Made by a program: the position numbers and the translations under genes. The notes below the pieces were generated by a model that was not told the origin of the DNA, did not search any database, and worked only from the letters and a program-made list of their open reading frames with translations. 64,000 bases of DNA from Desulfomicrobium macestii. Its GTDB lineage: Bacteria > Desulfobacterota > Desulfovibrionia > Desulfovibrionales > Desulfomicrobiaceae. Within the stretch, counting starts at the first letter, position 1, and each line of letters starts with the position of its first letter. Below, piece after piece: positions 18,455 to 27,303 of the stretch. The stretch is taken from assembly GCF_014873765.1 (NCBI RefSeq), contig NZ_JADBGG010000017.1, positions 40,540 through 104,539 of the forward strand, written 5' to 3'.

Positions 18455-20581
18455 ATGTCTCGTTATCTCGCGTCCGCGCGGAGAATCCTCGCTCTGGGCA
18501 CGGTTCTGTGCCTGACAGCCTTTGCCGGAACAGGACTCGCGGCCCTCGCGGATCTCGAAGGGACTCAGGGGCATGCGCCGGTTGATGGTCTTGCCGCGCT
18601 GGAAGGAGATGTCGGACATGCCGGGGCCACCCCTCCCGATGACGGAATAGTCTGCCAGCCCGGAAGCCCATGCCTGGAAGCCGCCACCCAGTTGCCGCTG
18701 CGCATCCTGCCGCGTCCGTTTTCCGCCATGTACCGCGATGCGGCCGCGAGCGAGGACGGAATCGTCCTGGCCAATGTTCCCGCTTTTCGTCCCCTCTATG
18801 TGTTCGACCGCCAGGGCCTTGACCTGAGCCAGGCTTCGGATCCACGCGGGTGGTACCAGGTCGGCCGTTCCAAGACCGAGCCCGAGGGCTGGATGCAGGC
18901 CAAGGACGTGCTCGAATGGCGGCAGGCCCTGCTGGTCTCCTACACCCATCCCGGCAATCCTCTTGAGGGGCGCAGGCCCGTGCTCATGTTCAACGACCGC
19001 GCCGCGCTTGAAGCCGTGGTCGACGACATGGACATGGCCGGCAAGGCCAAGGGCATCTACGACGCCATAGACGCCAAGAACATCCCGGACAGCGTGGTCA
19101 GCATGGAGCCGCAGCGCTTTGTGGACATCACCCGCCAATTCTACGTCCTGCCCATCCTGCAGTGGTCGCAGACCAGGATCGACGGCGACGACGCGCGCCT
19201 TTTGCAGCTGGCCGCCGCCGTGCCGAACAGCCGGGGGGCGGACACCCTTCAGAGTCCCGACTATCTGGAACAGGCGCAGGTGGGCCGCTCGGCGGGAGGG
19301 GCCACCATGCGCGACGTGAAGACCGATGTCGTCTTCGTCATCGACACCAGCCGCAGCATGCAGCCCTTCATCGACATGACCCGCGAGGCCGTGGCCGGGA
19401 TGTCCAGGAAATTCAGCGCCGAGACCGCCGACCGTTTTCGCTTCGGCCTTGTGGTCTTCCGGGATTCCCTCGCGGCCGCGCCGCAGCTCGAATACGTGAC
19501 CCGCAACCTGACGCCCGAGCTGGTGCCCGGCGAGCAGCTGGTCGAATTGCTTGAAAAGGACGCAGGAGCCACGGCCGTTGGCAGCGTGGACTATGCCGAG
19601 GAAGCCTTTGCCGGAGTGGACATGGCCCTGCATTCCAAATGGCGCGAGGGGGCGCTGCGCTTCGTCATTTTCGTCGGCGACGCCAGCTCCCATCCCAAGG
19701 GCCACCCCCAGAACACCACCGGCAAGGATGAGACCGACCTGCGCCGCGAATACGACGACGCCCAGGTGCATCTTTTCGCCATCCATCTGCAGGATCCCCG
19801 CGCCGCCGAGGATCATCCCCGGGCCCTGGCCCAGTTTTCCCATCTCGCCCGGGTGCGCGGCGACGCCGAGAGTTCCGCCATCAGGGAAGTCAACGCCTTC
19901 GAGGAACAGCAGTACCGTGATCTGGCCGATCATCTGACCAGCCGCATCAACGCCAAGCTCAATGAGACCATGGGTGGTTCCGTCGGTGCCGATGCAGCTG
20001 GCGCGGCCGACGCGGTCGGAGCGGCTCCGCTTGAGGAGTTCGACAAACTCTGGGAGGCCGCGCTCATCGAGTACGTTGGCAAGGAGGCGACCCCACCCAA
20101 GGACATCGTGGCCTGGACCCTGGACCGCGACCTGATCAATCCCGCCGACCGCGCCCTCGACGTGCGTGTTCTGGTCACGCGGGAACAGCTGTCCTCCCTG
20201 GCCCAGTCCCTGGATCAGGTCGTGCAGGCGCTGATGCGCGCCCAGGTCACCCAGGGGCAGTTCTTCGAGGCCCTGCAGAGCGTCTCCGGGCAGACCATGA
20301 AGCGCCCCGACGACATCGGAGGGGCGGCAACGCTGGCCGAGTCCGGGCTTTTGCCCGCCTTCATCCAGAGCCTGCCCTACAAGAGCGACATCCTGTCCCT
20401 GACCGACGACATGTTCGCGAGCATGACGGCGGAGCAGCGCTCGCAGCTGGAGTGGAGCGTCCTGGCCAAACTCGATCAGTACCGCACCATCAACGAGCAG
20501 GTTGATGCGTGGTTCCGTCTCAACGACACGGACCCGGACCAGGATCTGGTCTACCCGCTGCACCTGGACTACCTGCCCTAG
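18455..20581 (+). CDS. Exported von Willebrand A protein resembling the periplasmic part of PpkA
   Basis: A 708-residue protein with a Sec signal peptide (about residues 1-33). Residues about 80-285 contain an SH3-like/PpkA-like stretch (RPLYVFDRQG, GWYQVGRS, GWMQAKDVLEWRQALLVSYT, VDITRQFYVLPILQ). As I recall it, this matches the region before the vWA domain in the type VI kinase PpkA. The vWA domain (about 289-500) has an intact MIDAS start DTSRS. The final 200 residues are helical. No kinase or transmembrane segment is present, so only the periplasmic half of a PpkA-like protein exists here. AGGAGG sits 5 bases before the ATG. It is followed 11 bases later by the ATPase gene and heads the operon. 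Confidence 0.82.
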   Translation: MSRYLASARRILALGTVLCLTAFAGTGLAALADLEGTQGHAPVDGLAALEGDVGHAGATPPDDGIVCQPGSPCLEAATQLPLRILPRPFSAMYRDAAASEDGIVLANVPAFRPLYVFDRQGLDLSQASDPRGWYQVGRSKTEPEGWMQAKDVLEWRQALLVSYTHPGNPLEGRRPVLMFNDRAALEAVVDDMDMAGKAKGIYDAIDAKNIPDSVVSMEPQRFVDITRQFYVLPILQWSQTRIDGDDARLLQLAAAVPNSRGADTLQSPDYLEQAQVGRSAGGATMRDVKTDVVFVIDTSRSMQPFIDMTREAVAGMSRKFSAETADRFRFGLVVFRDSLAAAPQLEYVTRNLTPELVPGEQLVELLEKDAGATAVGSVDYAEEAFAGVDMALHSKWREGALRFVIFVGDASSHPKGHPQNTTGKDETDLRREYDDAQVHLFAIHLQDPRAAEDHPRALAQFSHLARVRGDAESSAIREVNAFEEQQYRDLADHLTSRINAKLNETMGGSVGADAAGAADAVGAAPLEEFDKLWEAALIEYVGKEATPPKDIVAWTLDRDLINPADRALDVRVLVTREQLSSLAQSLDQVVQALMRAQVTQGQFFEALQSVSGQTMKRPDDIGGAATLAESGLLPAFIQSLPYKSDILSLTDDMFASMTAEQRSQLEWSVLAKLDQYRTINEQVDAWFRLNDTDPDQDLVYPLHLDYLP

Positions 20582-20592
20582 GCGGGAGCGAC

Positions 20593-21351
20593 ATGGCTGA
20601 AGCGATCGCGCCCATGATCCGCCTGGACGGGCTCGTCAAGACGCGTTCCCAGAGCGAGAGCGTTTTCGAGCTGCAAGTGCCGCATTTCGCGGTTCGGCCC
20701 GGGCAGATGGTCGCGGTCATCGGCGAGAGTGGCTGCGGCAAGAGCACGCTGCTGGACACGCTCGCCCTGGTCATGGCTCCGACACGGGTCGAGCGCTTCG
20801 AGATCGCCTCCGGGGAAGCGACGGCTCCCAGCGACGTGGCCGCCCTGTGGGCCCGGGACGACGAGGACGGCTTGTCCGCGTTGCGTCGCGACCTGTTCGG
20901 CTACGTTCTGCAGACCGGCGGCCTGCTGCCTTTTCTGAGCGTGCGGCAGAACATCTGCCTGCCCGCGCGGATCAAGGGCGGCGACATGCTCGCGTCCCGG
21001 GTGGAGAGTCTGGCCGATCGTCTCGGGGTTGCCGGGTGCCTGGACCGGATGCCCGTGGCCCTGTCCATCGGGCAGCGACAGCGGGTGGCCATCCTGCGTG
21101 CCCTGGCACACCAGCCGCGTGTGGTCCTGGCCGACGAGCCCACGGCGGCCGTGGACAAGGCCCGGGCGCGGGCCATCATGGACGACATGCACCGTCTGGC
21201 CCGCGATGAAGCCGTGGCCGTGGTCGTGGTCACCCATGACGTGGATCTGGTCATGGACCGCGCCGACGTCGCCTACACCTTCGATACGCGCCAGGTCTCC
21301 GAACACGTCACCAGCTCGCTGTGCAGGCCGGTCCGGGAGGGCGCCCCATGA
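20593..21351 (+). CDS. ABC ATPase, LolD/MacB-like, at the TagT position
   Basis: A 252-residue ATPase. Walker A is GESGCGKST (about residues 45-53), Walker B VVLADEPTAAVDK, the H-loop VVTHD. The signature motif reads LSIGQRQRVAI rather than LSGGQ, an unusual change at the second glycine position. It energises the permease encoded by the next gene, whose ATG overlaps its stop (ATGA). In Pseudomonas the pair TagT-TagS lies between TagR and PpkA, and here the pair sits between a PpkA-like vWA protein and an SUMF1 protein. The assignment to that system is therefore supported by order as well as family; family membership alone would allow many LolD-type roles. Confidence 0.88.
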   Translation: MAEAIAPMIRLDGLVKTRSQSESVFELQVPHFAVRPGQMVAVIGESGCGKSTLLDTLALVMAPTRVERFEIASGEATAPSDVAALWARDDEDGLSALRRDLFGYVLQTGGLLPFLSVRQNICLPARIKGGDMLASRVESLADRLGVAGCLDRMPVALSIGQRQRVAILRALAHQPRVVLADEPTAAVDKARARAIMDDMHRLARDEAVAVVVVTHDVDLVMDRADVAYTFDTRQVSEHVTSSLCRPVREGAP

Positions 21352-23177
21352 CCGCCCCGCGTCCCCTGAAGCTCATCCCCGCCCTCGCCGCCCTGCACCT
21401 GCGGCACGAATGGATTCTGACCCTCTGTCTGGTCATCGCCCTGGCTGCGGTGATCTCCCCCCTGCTTGTCCTGCTTGGCCTGAAACACGGCACCATCCAG
21501 ACCCTGCGCGAACGCCTGGTCGAGGACCCGGTTTTCCGTGAGATCCGCCCCTCGCAAACCAGGGAATACAGGCCCGAGTGGTTCGAGGATGTGGCCTCCT
21601 GGCCCGGCATCGGTTTTCTGACCCCGACCATCCTGCCCCTGTCCTCGGTCATCAGCGTGGTGCGCGGTGAGACGGGCAAGGCCGAACTCTTCGACCTCAT
21701 CCCGACCGCGCCCGGCGACCCGCTGCTGCTTGAGAACGGCGGCATCGTGCCCGAGGACGGCGCGGCGGTGCTCACGGCCGAGGCCGCCCGGCGTCTCGGC
21801 GTGAAATCCGGCGGGGAGGTCGTGGCACGTGTGACGCGCTCCCGGGGAGGGCGCACGGAGAATGTCGAGGTCCGGCTCAAGGTCGCGGCCGTGCTCGATG
21901 CGCGGGCAGGCTCCCTGGCGCGGGTTTATGCGCCTCTTTCGTTCGTGCTCGACGTCGAGGCCTACAAGGAGGGCTACGCGGCCCCGGCGCGCGGCTGGGC
22001 CGGGGATACTCCGGAGCCCTATGCCAGCTTCGACGGGGCCGTGCTCGTGCTGCCCGAACCACTCCTTCCCATCAGCCGCTCGGGGCTGGTCATCAACACC
22101 GGGTTCGGCCGCATTGCCGACCTGACCCCGGAAGGGGCGCGGGAGCTGCTCGGATTTTCGCCGCCCCCGGGCCTTGCGATCTACAATCTGCTTTCACCGG
22201 GGACTTCCCTGACCGCCTCCAACCTGCGGGCCATCGAGCAGAAGCTGCGCGGATACACCCGCGTGCTCCTGCCCTATGTCCGTGATGTCGTGGTCAGGCG
22301 CGGGGCAGAGGAGCTGCGCCTCGTGGGCCTGTCCCTGGACGAGGAAGAGGCGCGGTTGCTCGGGGTTCCGCCGACGCCGTGGGGCGGATACGCCGGTCGG
22401 TTGCCAGAGGGAATTCCCGGCGTCCTGTGGCCCGCCGGCCAGGGTGTGCCCGCCGGAGAAACGCCGTCGCTGCGCAGCCAGGGCGTGTCCGAACTGGACT
22501 TCGATCTGCGTGCGGTCGGGGAGACCGCCCTTGAGCATCCGGTGGTGCCGGTGGAGCTTTTGGGGGTGCTGCGCACCGCCACGCAGCGCGCCGTGGCTTT
22601 CGACCGCGGCACGGGGCGTTTTGAAATGGCTCGCGGCGGGTATCGGGGCTTTCGGCTTTATGCCCAAGGCATCGACGATGTGCCCGGACTGTACCACCGG
22701 CTCAAGGGGCAGGGCATCGAGGTCATCGCCGAGGTCGAGGCCATCGAGCGCATCCAGGTCCTGGACCGGGGTCTGACCCGTCTCTTCTGGCTCATCGCGC
22801 TGCTGGGGCTTTTCGGGGGAACGGCGGTGCTGGTGGCCAGCCTGTACGCAGCCGTGGAGCGGCGCAGGCGCGACCTTGGGGTGCTCAGGCTGCTCGGTTT
22901 CGCGCGCAGGCATGTCTTTTTCTTTCCCATCGCACAGGGGCTCATGATCGCCGCGCTGGGCCTTGCGGCCGGATTTGGCGGCTACGCGGCCCTGGCTGCG
23001 ACCATCAACCATGCCTTTGCCTCGGAGCTTGCTCCGGGCGAGGCTTTTTGCGTCTTGCCGGGGCCGTATGTTCCGGTTTTCTGTCTGACAACCCTCGCCC
23101 TGGCGGCTCTTGCCTCTCTGGCTGCCGCGTGGCGGGCGACATGCATTGATCCTGCGGAGGTCATTCGTGAGCAATGA
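21348..23177 (+). CDS. FtsX/MacB-like ABC permease at the TagS position
   Basis: A 609-residue inner-membrane protein with the MacB/FtsX layout: one helix near the N-terminus (LTLCLVIALAAVISPLLVLLG), a periplasmic domain of roughly 430 residues, and three helices at the C-terminus (about 478-505, 525-550 and 575-600). The cytosolic ERRRRDLGVLRLLGFARR turn contacts the ATPase. Such proteins transmit ATP-driven movement to the periplasm. The large periplasmic domain would meet the SUMF1 protein and lipoproteins encoded downstream. It overlaps the ATPase gene by 4 bases and the SUMF1 gene by 11, so all are translated from one message. Confidence 0.87.
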   Translation: MTAPRPLKLIPALAALHLRHEWILTLCLVIALAAVISPLLVLLGLKHGTIQTLRERLVEDPVFREIRPSQTREYRPEWFEDVASWPGIGFLTPTILPLSSVISVVRGETGKAELFDLIPTAPGDPLLLENGGIVPEDGAAVLTAEAARRLGVKSGGEVVARVTRSRGGRTENVEVRLKVAAVLDARAGSLARVYAPLSFVLDVEAYKEGYAAPARGWAGDTPEPYASFDGAVLVLPEPLLPISRSGLVINTGFGRIADLTPEGARELLGFSPPPGLAIYNLLSPGTSLTASNLRAIEQKLRGYTRVLLPYVRDVVVRRGAEELRLVGLSLDEEEARLLGVPPTPWGGYAGRLPEGIPGVLWPAGQGVPAGETPSLRSQGVSELDFDLRAVGETALEHPVVPVELLGVLRTATQRAVAFDRGTGRFEMARGGYRGFRLYAQGIDDVPGLYHRLKGQGIEVIAEVEAIERIQVLDRGLTRLFWLIALLGLFGGTAVLVASLYAAVERRRRDLGVLRLLGFARRHVFFFPIAQGLMIAALGLAAGFGGYAALAATINHAFASELAPGEAFCVLPGPYVPVFCLTTLALAALASLAAAWRATCIDPAEVIREQ

Positions 23178-24876
23178 TGGCGTGAGGCCGGGCCGGCGAC
23201 TTTCGGCCGTGATGTTTTTTCTCTTTTTCGCGGCGGCATGCGTGCTCAGTTACGCTGTCCTGATCACGGCGGCTCTGGCCGAAGCGCCGCCGCAGACCCC
23301 TTTCAACCCGAAACCGGCCGAGGGTGACCTGATCCTGCCCATGCCAGGCGACGGTCAGATGGTTTTTCGCAGGGTCCCGGTGCCGGGCAGCGGGTTCTGG
23401 GGCGACCAGAGCCGCATCATCCAGATCGGCGACGCGGCCGGCGGGATCTTCGAGGGGCTGCAACGCACCCAGATCAGCGGCTCCTTTCCATCCGGCCCGG
23501 ACGGAACCTGGGAGCTGGTCATGGCCAAGTACGAGCTGACCCGAGGCCAGTTTGTCGCGGTCATGGGCATGGACGCGCTCCTGGCCGCCAGCGGTGATCC
23601 GGAGGACCAGAAACTGCCGACGCTGAAGGGCCGCGAGCTGCGCGACGCACTCATGATGCCGCTGGCCTATGTCGGTCATGGGGATGTGCTTGAGTTCATC
23701 CGCCGCTACAACCAGTGGCTGTTCGATCCCGCCCACCCCGAACGCGTCGAGGCCATGCCGCGAGTGGACGAGGCGCCCGGGTTCATGCGCCTGCCCACCG
23801 AGGACGAATGGGAATACTGCGCCCGTGGCGGCCTTGCAGCCATCCAGGCCGGGACTTTCGACAACGGTCTGCCTTTTCCGGCGGCCGAGGCCAACGAGTT
23901 CGCGTGGCACCTCGGAAACGCCAAGCATCAATTGCGGCCGGTGGGGCTGCGTAAGCCCGACGCGGGCGGCTTTCACGACCTCTTCGGCAACGCCCAGGAA
24001 ATGACCTCGGGCCTGTTCCGGCCGGAAATCTGGCAGGGCAAGCCCGGCGGCGTGGCCGTGCGCGGCGGAAGCGTCTCGACCCCTCCGGCGGACCTGCGCA
24101 GCGCCCTGCGGGCCGAACTCGACGTCTACGCCTGGAACGTGGACGAGAAAAAGGTCGAGGAGCGGCGATCCTTCAACACCGGGGCGCGCCTGGCCATCGG
24201 GGCCAACGTGGTCGTGACCTCGGCCCAGCGCACCCGCATCGAGAAGGAATACGAGGCATACAAGGCCGAGCTGCGCAAGACCATGCCCGTGGGCCGCACC
24301 CTGGACAACCTGGTCAGCCAGGCTTCGGTGCAGATCGGGTCCGCCGACCCCATCATCGAGCGGCTGATCAAGGAGAATCCGGGCCTGCGCGAACCGCTTG
24401 GCGCCGTGCAGTCCACCCTGGAAAAGGCCCGCGAGCGCCTGGAACTGGCCCAGCGCGAGAGCGCGCGCAGCCTGGCCCAGGACGCGGCCCGCAACGGGGT
24501 CAACCTGTCCGTGTATCTTTCCCGGCTGGCGCGGCTGACGGACACCCTGGCCTTGGCCAGGGAACTCGCGGAAACATCCGCACGCTATCAGGAACAGGTC
24601 GCGGCAGTGGAGAAATCCATGGCCGAGCTTGAGACCGCGCTTGGCGAGCAGATGCAGGGCTACAAGGACAAGATCGGCACTCTTGGCGAATACGAGAAAG
24701 CGTACATCGATTTCGCCTTCACGGAGCTTGAGGCCCGGGAAATGACCAAGCGCGAACGTCTGGTCATGAAGCTGCTCAAGGGGCACGCCCAGAGCTTCGC
24801 GGATCAGCGCCGGGCCGACACCAACCTGTGGCTGGAAGAGTTCCGCAAGGGATTTGCCGAATTTTCTGATTCATAA
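23167..24876 (+). CDS. SUMF1/formylglycine-enzyme-fold protein with coiled-coil tail, TagR-like
   Basis: A 569-residue exported protein. After a hydrophobic N-terminal segment (signal peptide or anchor, about residues 14-38) the FGE-sulfatase domain runs to about residue 345: KYELTRGQFVAVMG (about 121), RLPTEDEWEYCARGG (about 207-221), PDAGGFHDLFGNAQEM and a final GARLAIG. The remaining 220 residues are a long charged coiled coil. Active FGE cysteines are not evident, so it is likely a binding rather than an enzymatic version, as in TagR. The GTG start at 23167 has GGAGG 6 bases upstream and lies inside the end of the permease gene, which decides the start. Confidence 0.85.
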   Translation: MSNDGVRPGRRLSAVMFFLFFAAACVLSYAVLITAALAEAPPQTPFNPKPAEGDLILPMPGDGQMVFRRVPVPGSGFWGDQSRIIQIGDAAGGIFEGLQRTQISGSFPSGPDGTWELVMAKYELTRGQFVAVMGMDALLAASGDPEDQKLPTLKGRELRDALMMPLAYVGHGDVLEFIRRYNQWLFDPAHPERVEAMPRVDEAPGFMRLPTEDEWEYCARGGLAAIQAGTFDNGLPFPAAEANEFAWHLGNAKHQLRPVGLRKPDAGGFHDLFGNAQEMTSGLFRPEIWQGKPGGVAVRGGSVSTPPADLRSALRAELDVYAWNVDEKKVEERRSFNTGARLAIGANVVVTSAQRTRIEKEYEAYKAELRKTMPVGRTLDNLVSQASVQIGSADPIIERLIKENPGLREPLGAVQSTLEKARERLELAQRESARSLAQDAARNGVNLSVYLSRLARLTDTLALARELAETSARYQEQVAAVEKSMAELETALGEQMQGYKDKIGTLGEYEKAYIDFAFTELEAREMTKRERLVMKLLKGHAQSFADQRRADTNLWLEEFRKGFAEFSDS

Positions 24877-24903
24877 AACAAATAATTTCAGGAGGATGAA
24901 TTT

Positions 24904-25551
24904 ATGAAAAAGATCGTGAAAGTGCTCGTCGTGGTGCTCCTGGTCTGCGCCCTTTTGCCAGGCTGCGCGACCATGTCCGACCAGAACCGCACCAAGGCCG
25001 AGGGCACGGGCGTCGGCGCCGTTGTCGGCGGGCTGCTCGGCTTCGCCATTGGTGGCGGACGCGGCGCGGCCATCGGAGCGGCGGCCGGTGCGGGATTGGG
25101 TTTTCTGGTCGGCAACGAGATCGCCAAGCGCAAGCAGGCCTATGCCAGCACCGAGGATTTCCTCGATGCCGAGATCGCAAACACCCAGGAGTTCAACAAG
25201 ACCGCCATCGCCTACAACGCCAAGCTGTCCAAGGACGTGACCGCGCTGGAAAAGCAGTCGAAGACCCTGCGCGCCCAGTACGACAAGGGCACCGTGGACA
25301 AGAAGGTGCTGGTGGCCAAGAGCGACGAACTGCAGAAGAAGATCGATGCCAGCAAGAAGCTTGAGGACACCCTGGCCAAGGAGCTTGAGGTCCAGACCGC
25401 CATCCTGGCCGACGAGAAAAAGACCCGTCCGGCCGATGACCAGTACATCGTGCGTCTGCAAAAGGAAGTGAACACGCTGCAGAAGAACCTGGACAAGCTG
25501 CGCGACGGGAGCACCCAGCTGGCCCAGATCGATCAGAGGTTATCCGTATGA
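24904..25551 (+). CDS. Glycine-zipper coiled-coil lipoprotein, at the TagQ position
   Basis: A 215-residue lipoprotein: signal sequence ending in ALLPGC (Cys about residue 21), then a glycine zipper VGAVVGGLLGFAIGGGRGAA (about 38-57) that may insert in a membrane, followed by a long Lys/Glu/Ala-rich coiled coil to the end. GGAGG precedes the ATG by 10 bases. It overlaps the next lipoprotein gene by 4 bases (ATGA). In Pseudomonas the gene beyond TagR encodes the outer-membrane lipoprotein TagQ. This gene has the matching place and cell location, but I see no clear sequence match to TagQ. Confidence 0.8.
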   Translation: MKKIVKVLVVVLLVCALLPGCATMSDQNRTKAEGTGVGAVVGGLLGFAIGGGRGAAIGAAAGAGLGFLVGNEIAKRKQAYASTEDFLDAEIANTQEFNKTAIAYNAKLSKDVTALEKQSKTLRAQYDKGTVDKKVLVAKSDELQKKIDASKKLEDTLAKELEVQTAILADEKKTRPADDQYIVRLQKEVNTLQKNLDKLRDGSTQLAQIDQRLSV

Positions 25552-26090
25552 GGAGGAAGCTTCTCATCCCGATGCTGTTCGCGGCGATGCTCCTTGCCGG
25601 TTGCGCCGGTCAGCATGATCCGCGCACGGGCGGCTTTTTCGGCGGTGTCGCCGGTCTGGGCGGGGGCGGCTACAAGGATCGCGTGGCGGAACGCGAAGCC
25701 CGGCTCCAGGAATTGCGGGCCACGCAGAGCCAGCTCGATGCCGAGAAAGGTCAGCTTGAAGCCCAGAAATCGGCCGCCCAGGCCCAACTCGACAAGGATC
25801 AGGCGCGCGTGAAGGCCATGCAGACCGAGATAACGGCCCTCGACAAGAAAACCAAAAGCCTTGCCGCCAAGGATGGCGCGGACAAGCAGCGCGTGGCCGA
25901 CCTGCAAAAAAGGGTCACCGACCTGAAAGGGAAAATGAACAAGCAGGCGTCCTCTCTGGATGATCTGGAAGGCAGCGGCCTTGGGGACGCGGACATGGAC
26001 CTGCGCCGCAAACAGCTCGAAAAGCAGCGCGACTCGCTGCGCAAGGAATACGATCTGCTCATGAAGATGCAGATGGAGCTGGCCCAGTGA
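25548..26090 (+). CDS. Coiled-coil lipoprotein
   Basis: A 180-residue lipoprotein with lipobox MLLAGC (Cys about residue 19), a short Gly-rich segment (GGFFGGVAGLGGGGY) and then an almost uninterrupted charged coiled coil. It shares the overall build of the upstream lipoprotein, including a Gly-rich patch before the coil, and looks like a diverged partner; the two may form a hetero-oligomeric rod in the periplasm. Its stop overlaps the GTG start of the S41 protease gene (GTGA), so expression is coupled. No enzymatic motif is present. Confidence 0.8.
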   Translation: MRRKLLIPMLFAAMLLAGCAGQHDPRTGGFFGGVAGLGGGGYKDRVAEREARLQELRATQSQLDAEKGQLEAQKSAAQAQLDKDQARVKAMQTEITALDKKTKSLAAKDGADKQRVADLQKRVTDLKGKMNKQASSLDDLEGSGLGDADMDLRRKQLEKQRDSLRKEYDLLMKMQMELAQ

Positions 26091-27190
26091 GGATTGCCGG
26101 TCTTCTGATCCTGGTCGTGACGGCGGTTTTCGCCACTCATGCGGGGGCGCTCTGCGCGCCCCTGGATGAGATCCGCCGGATTCTGCGGGAGGATGCCCTT
26201 GTGCCTCCTGCCCCGGAGGTCCTTGAGGCCCTGGACGAGGCCCGCCTGCCGGAGCTTTTGAAGCAGATCGATCCGTATGCGCGGTTTTTCCCGGCCCGTG
26301 AGTATCAGTCTCCCGCGACCGGACGCGAAGCCTGGATCGGCATCGGCGCGGAGCTTGTCGTGCGCGGCGACGAAATTTTCCTTTCGGTTTACAGGGGCGG
26401 GGCGGCTGATCTGGCCGGAGTGCCCGACCGTTCAAGGCTGCTCGAAATCGACGGCAGAAGCGTCGCCGGACTTGAGCCCGTGGCCGTGGCGTCTGCCTTG
26501 AAGGGCGAGGAGGACACCGCCGTGCGCCTGATGCTCATGCGGCCGGACGGGCGACAGGAGGCGGTCACGATCATCCGCGAGCCCTTCAAACCCCTTGATG
26601 TGGAGCCGGTCCCTCCGGGCGACCGCCAGGTGTTGCGCATCCGCGAATTCGTGGCCGGGATGACCAGGCCCGCGTTGCAGGCCACCATCGATTTTCTGGC
26701 CCGAAAGGGCGCGGCGCGGGACGGGCAGCTCATCATCGACCTGCGCGACGCAGGAGGCGGGGATCTTTACGAGGCCTTCGACATCGCGGGGATGTTTCTC
26801 CCGGCGGGCACGCTCCTGGGCTCGATACAGAGCCGTGATGGCCAGCCGCGCGAGGTTCGCTCTTCGTCCGGCGACAAATATCCCATGCCGCTGATCCTCA
26901 TCGTGGGTCCGGACACGGCCAGCGCGGCCGAAATTTTCGCCGGGGCATTGCACCGGCAGGGCAGGGCGAAGCTCGTGGGCCAGCGCACCTACGGCAAATG
27001 CAGCTCCCAGACCGACGTCCGTCTGTCCGACGGTTCGGTTCTGCGCTATACGAACCGGGACGTGCTGCTTCCCGGCGGGGATTCCTGTTCCGGCGCGGGC
27101 CTGGCCCCGGACCTGGAGATGTCCGGCGCTACGCTTGGGAATCTGCCCATGCTCGTGCAGGAGGTGGACAGCGCATTCGCCCCGAAATGA
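26087..27190 (+). CDS. Exported S41-family (carboxy-terminal processing) protease
   Basis: A 367-residue periplasmic serine protease. A signal peptide (about 1-24) is followed by a helical N-terminal part, a PDZ-like domain (about residues 78-158: GIGAELVVRGDEIFLSVYRG, GVPDRSRLLEIDGRSV) and the protease core. The nucleophile Ser lies in PDTASAAEIFAGAL (about 277) and the general base Lys in RTYGKCSSQT (about 303), both as in Ctp/Prc enzymes. Translation begins at GTG overlapping the previous stop. A likely task is trimming a C-terminal tail of a partner in this locus, such as the vWA or SUMF1 protein, but that is inference. Confidence 0.9.
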   Translation: MRIAGLLILVVTAVFATHAGALCAPLDEIRRILREDALVPPAPEVLEALDEARLPELLKQIDPYARFFPAREYQSPATGREAWIGIGAELVVRGDEIFLSVYRGGAADLAGVPDRSRLLEIDGRSVAGLEPVAVASALKGEEDTAVRLMLMRPDGRQEAVTIIREPFKPLDVEPVPPGDRQVLRIREFVAGMTRPALQATIDFLARKGAARDGQLIIDLRDAGGGDLYEAFDIAGMFLPAGTLLGSIQSRDGQPREVRSSSGDKYPMPLILIVGPDTASAAEIFAGALHRQGRAKLVGQRTYGKCSSQTDVRLSDGSVLRYTNRDVLLPGGDSCSGAGLAPDLEMSGATLGNLPMLVQEVDSAFAPK

Positions 27191-27303
27191 GCCCGCGGTC
27201 CCGGCGGACCGGAACGCGGATTGAGCAGGCGAAATGTCTTGAGAGCATCGTGACGGATGGCAAAATGATCCAGGGTAAGTGAGTCTTCAAACGGAGAACG
27301 AGC

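Noticed and set aside
18443..20563. A minus-strand open frame of about 700 codons
   Set aside because: Antisense to the vWA gene; no signal, no motif, and Gly/His/Val-rich composition as expected for a shadow frame.
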